From: an uncultured Lachnospiraceae bacterium
GTDB lineage: Bacteria > Bacillota > Clostridia > Lachnospirales > Lachnospiraceae
Direction: 5' to 3'
DNA length: 64,000 nt
NCBI GenBank assembly: GCA_946546945.1
Contig: CAMNOU010000006.1
Coordinates: forward strand, 1 to 64,000
Part shown: positions 63,147 to 64,000 of the stretch, piece by piece
How positions within the stretch are numbered: position 1 is the first letter of the stretch
Layout of the letters: each line of letters begins with the position of its first letter
Position numbers and translations under genes: made by a program
The notes under the pieces: model-generated
What the model was told of the DNA's origin: nothing
What the model saw: the letters and a program-made list of their open reading frames with translations, nothing else
The model's database searches: none

Positions 63147-63638
63147 TTGGATAATTCAAATCGAGTTCCGTTCAACGGGACACCGCAGCAGAAAGAACAG
63201 CTGCTGGAAGTTATCAGAGAACTTCGAGACACAAAAGGGGCTTTGATGCCGATTATGCAGAAAGCCCAGGACATTTATGGATATCTTCCATATGAAGTCC
63301 AGAAGATCATTTCCGATGAGATGGAAGTCCCGCTGGAGAAGATCTACGGTGTAGCAACATTCTATTCCATGTTCACACTGTTCCCCAAGGGAGAATATCA
63401 GATTTCCGTCTGTCTTGGAACGGCATGCTATGTCAAGGGCTCAGGCAATATCTTCAGCAAACTGACAGAGAAGCTGGGGATCGAGAGCGGACAGTGTACA
63501 ACAGACGGCAAGTTCTCATTAGATGCATGCCGCTGCATCGGCGCATGCGGACTTGCTCCGGTCATGATGATCAATGATGATGTATATGGGCGGCTGACTC
63601 CGGATGAGCTGGACGGCATCCTGGCAAAATACAACTGA
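63147..63638 (+). CDS. NuoE-like NAD-linked [2Fe-2S] hydrogenase subunit (HydC/HndA type)
   Basis: 163 aa, thioredoxin-like. The [2Fe-2S] ligands are in CLGTACYVKG and CRCIGACG. It belongs to the small subunit of electron-bifurcating [FeFe] hydrogenase or NADH dehydrogenase. The start is TTG at 63147, 7 nt after GGAGG; no in-frame ATG precedes the conserved region. The HATPase gene follows in an ATGA-type overlap. Confidence 0.92.
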   Translation: MDNSNRVPFNGTPQQKEQLLEVIRELRDTKGALMPIMQKAQDIYGYLPYEVQKIISDEMEVPLEKIYGVATFYSMFTLFPKGEYQISVCLGTACYVKGSGNIFSKLTEKLGIESGQCTTDGKFSLDACRCIGACGLAPVMMINDDVYGRLTPDELDGILAKYN

Positions 63639-64000
63639 TGCTTACGGAGATATCACTAAACGTTCTGGATATTGCTCAGAATTCCATCTCTGCCGACGCT
63701 TCTCTGATCACCATTCTTGTGGAGACTCTGTCGAAAGAGCATCTGCTGAAGGTGCAGATCAGGGATAACGGACGCGGGATGACGAAAGAGGTCGTCAATT
63801 CTGTCATCGATCCTTTTTTTACGACCAGGACGACGCGCAGCGTGGGGCTTGGAGTGCCGTTCTTCAAACAGGCGGCGGAGTGTACAGAGGGAACATTTGA
63901 CCTGGAATCCATGCCCGGAGAGGGGACCGATATTCAGGCAGTCTTTCACACGGACCACATCGACTGCATGCCGCTGGGAGATATCAATTCGACGATTCAT
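63638..64000 (+). CDS. Histidine-kinase-type ATPase, partial (runs off the window)
   Basis: 121 codons to the edge, beginning MLTEISLNVLDIAQNSISAD. The GHKL motifs are the N box, IRDNGRGM and GLGVPFF, and there is no stop. This gene normally sits between the NuoE-like and NuoF-like subunits of clostridial hydrogenase operons and may act in regulation with the DRTGG and RsbW-like proteins. It is absent from the ORF track because it is open at its end. Confidence 0.85.
   Translation, partial: MLTEISLNVLDIAQNSISADASLITILVETLSKEHLLKVQIRDNGRGMTKEVVNSVIDPFFTTRTTRSVGLGVPFFKQAAECTEGTFDLESMPGEGTDIQAVFHTDHIDCMPLGDINSTIH

Overview
The window looks like chromosomal DNA of a gut-type anaerobic Clostridia bacterium, most likely a Lachnospiraceae member. 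This is inferred from moderate GC, the nusA-ylxR-L7Ae-infB operon order, a clostridial Rnf operon, [FeFe]-hydrogenase maturation and regulatory genes, and NifH/NifD/NifK-like proteins without nitrogen-fixation genes. No genus can be named from the sequence alone. I see no insertion sequence, prophage, CRISPR array or replication origin.

Layout. 1-5.9 kb holds accessory metabolism: a flavoprotein, a 2-hydroxycarboxylate transporter with malic enzyme, and a threonine aldolase. These are followed by a wrecked butyrate-type operon in which hbd has an in-frame internal deletion and the start of crt is joined to the end of an acyl-CoA dehydrogenase gene. 6-14 kb holds tRNA-Thr(CGT), an orphan HicB, a BirA-controlled bioY-bioB pair, a GH13 glucosidase, a repeat-rich amidase, and an ABC transporter pair without a binding protein. 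14-17.3 kb holds queH, argH and asd. 17.35-29.9 kb is the most unusual part: one tightly coupled run of hydF, two complete NifH/NifD/NifK-like triplets, then hypF, hypC, hypD and hypE. The second NifK-like protein is fused in frame to a complete HypF. 30-41.4 kb is conserved housekeeping: rimP-nusA-ylxR-L7Ae-infB-rbfA-nrnA-truB-ribF, then rpsO and pnp. 41.5-51.4 kb holds a subtilase, a D,D-carboxypeptidase, scpAB, an RpiR regulator, a flavoprotein, cmk-ispH-rpsA and a YprB-like nuclease. 51.6-57.8 kb is rnfCDGEAB plus apbE. The rest holds proB, a formate/nitrite transporter, and a divergent pair of hydrogenase operons. One of these is regulatory or sensory (two DRTGG proteins, an RsbW-like ATPase, a HydS-like [FeFe] protein and a PHP protein). 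The other starts with a NuoE-like subunit and a HATPase and runs off the end.

How it fits together. Rnf, the NuoE-like subunit, HydF and the HydS-like sensor point to ferredoxin/NADH/H2 redox balancing. HypCDEF normally builds the Fe(CN)2CO group of [NiFe]-hydrogenases. Here HypA, HypB and hydrogenase subunits are all absent, and the Hyp genes are physically and, through the fusion, covalently tied to nitrogenase-like reductases. That block is the best candidate for an undescribed system, possibly a cofactor-building or reductive pathway using nitrogenase-like chemistry together with Hyp-type ligand chemistry. Its substrate and product cannot be read from the sequence.
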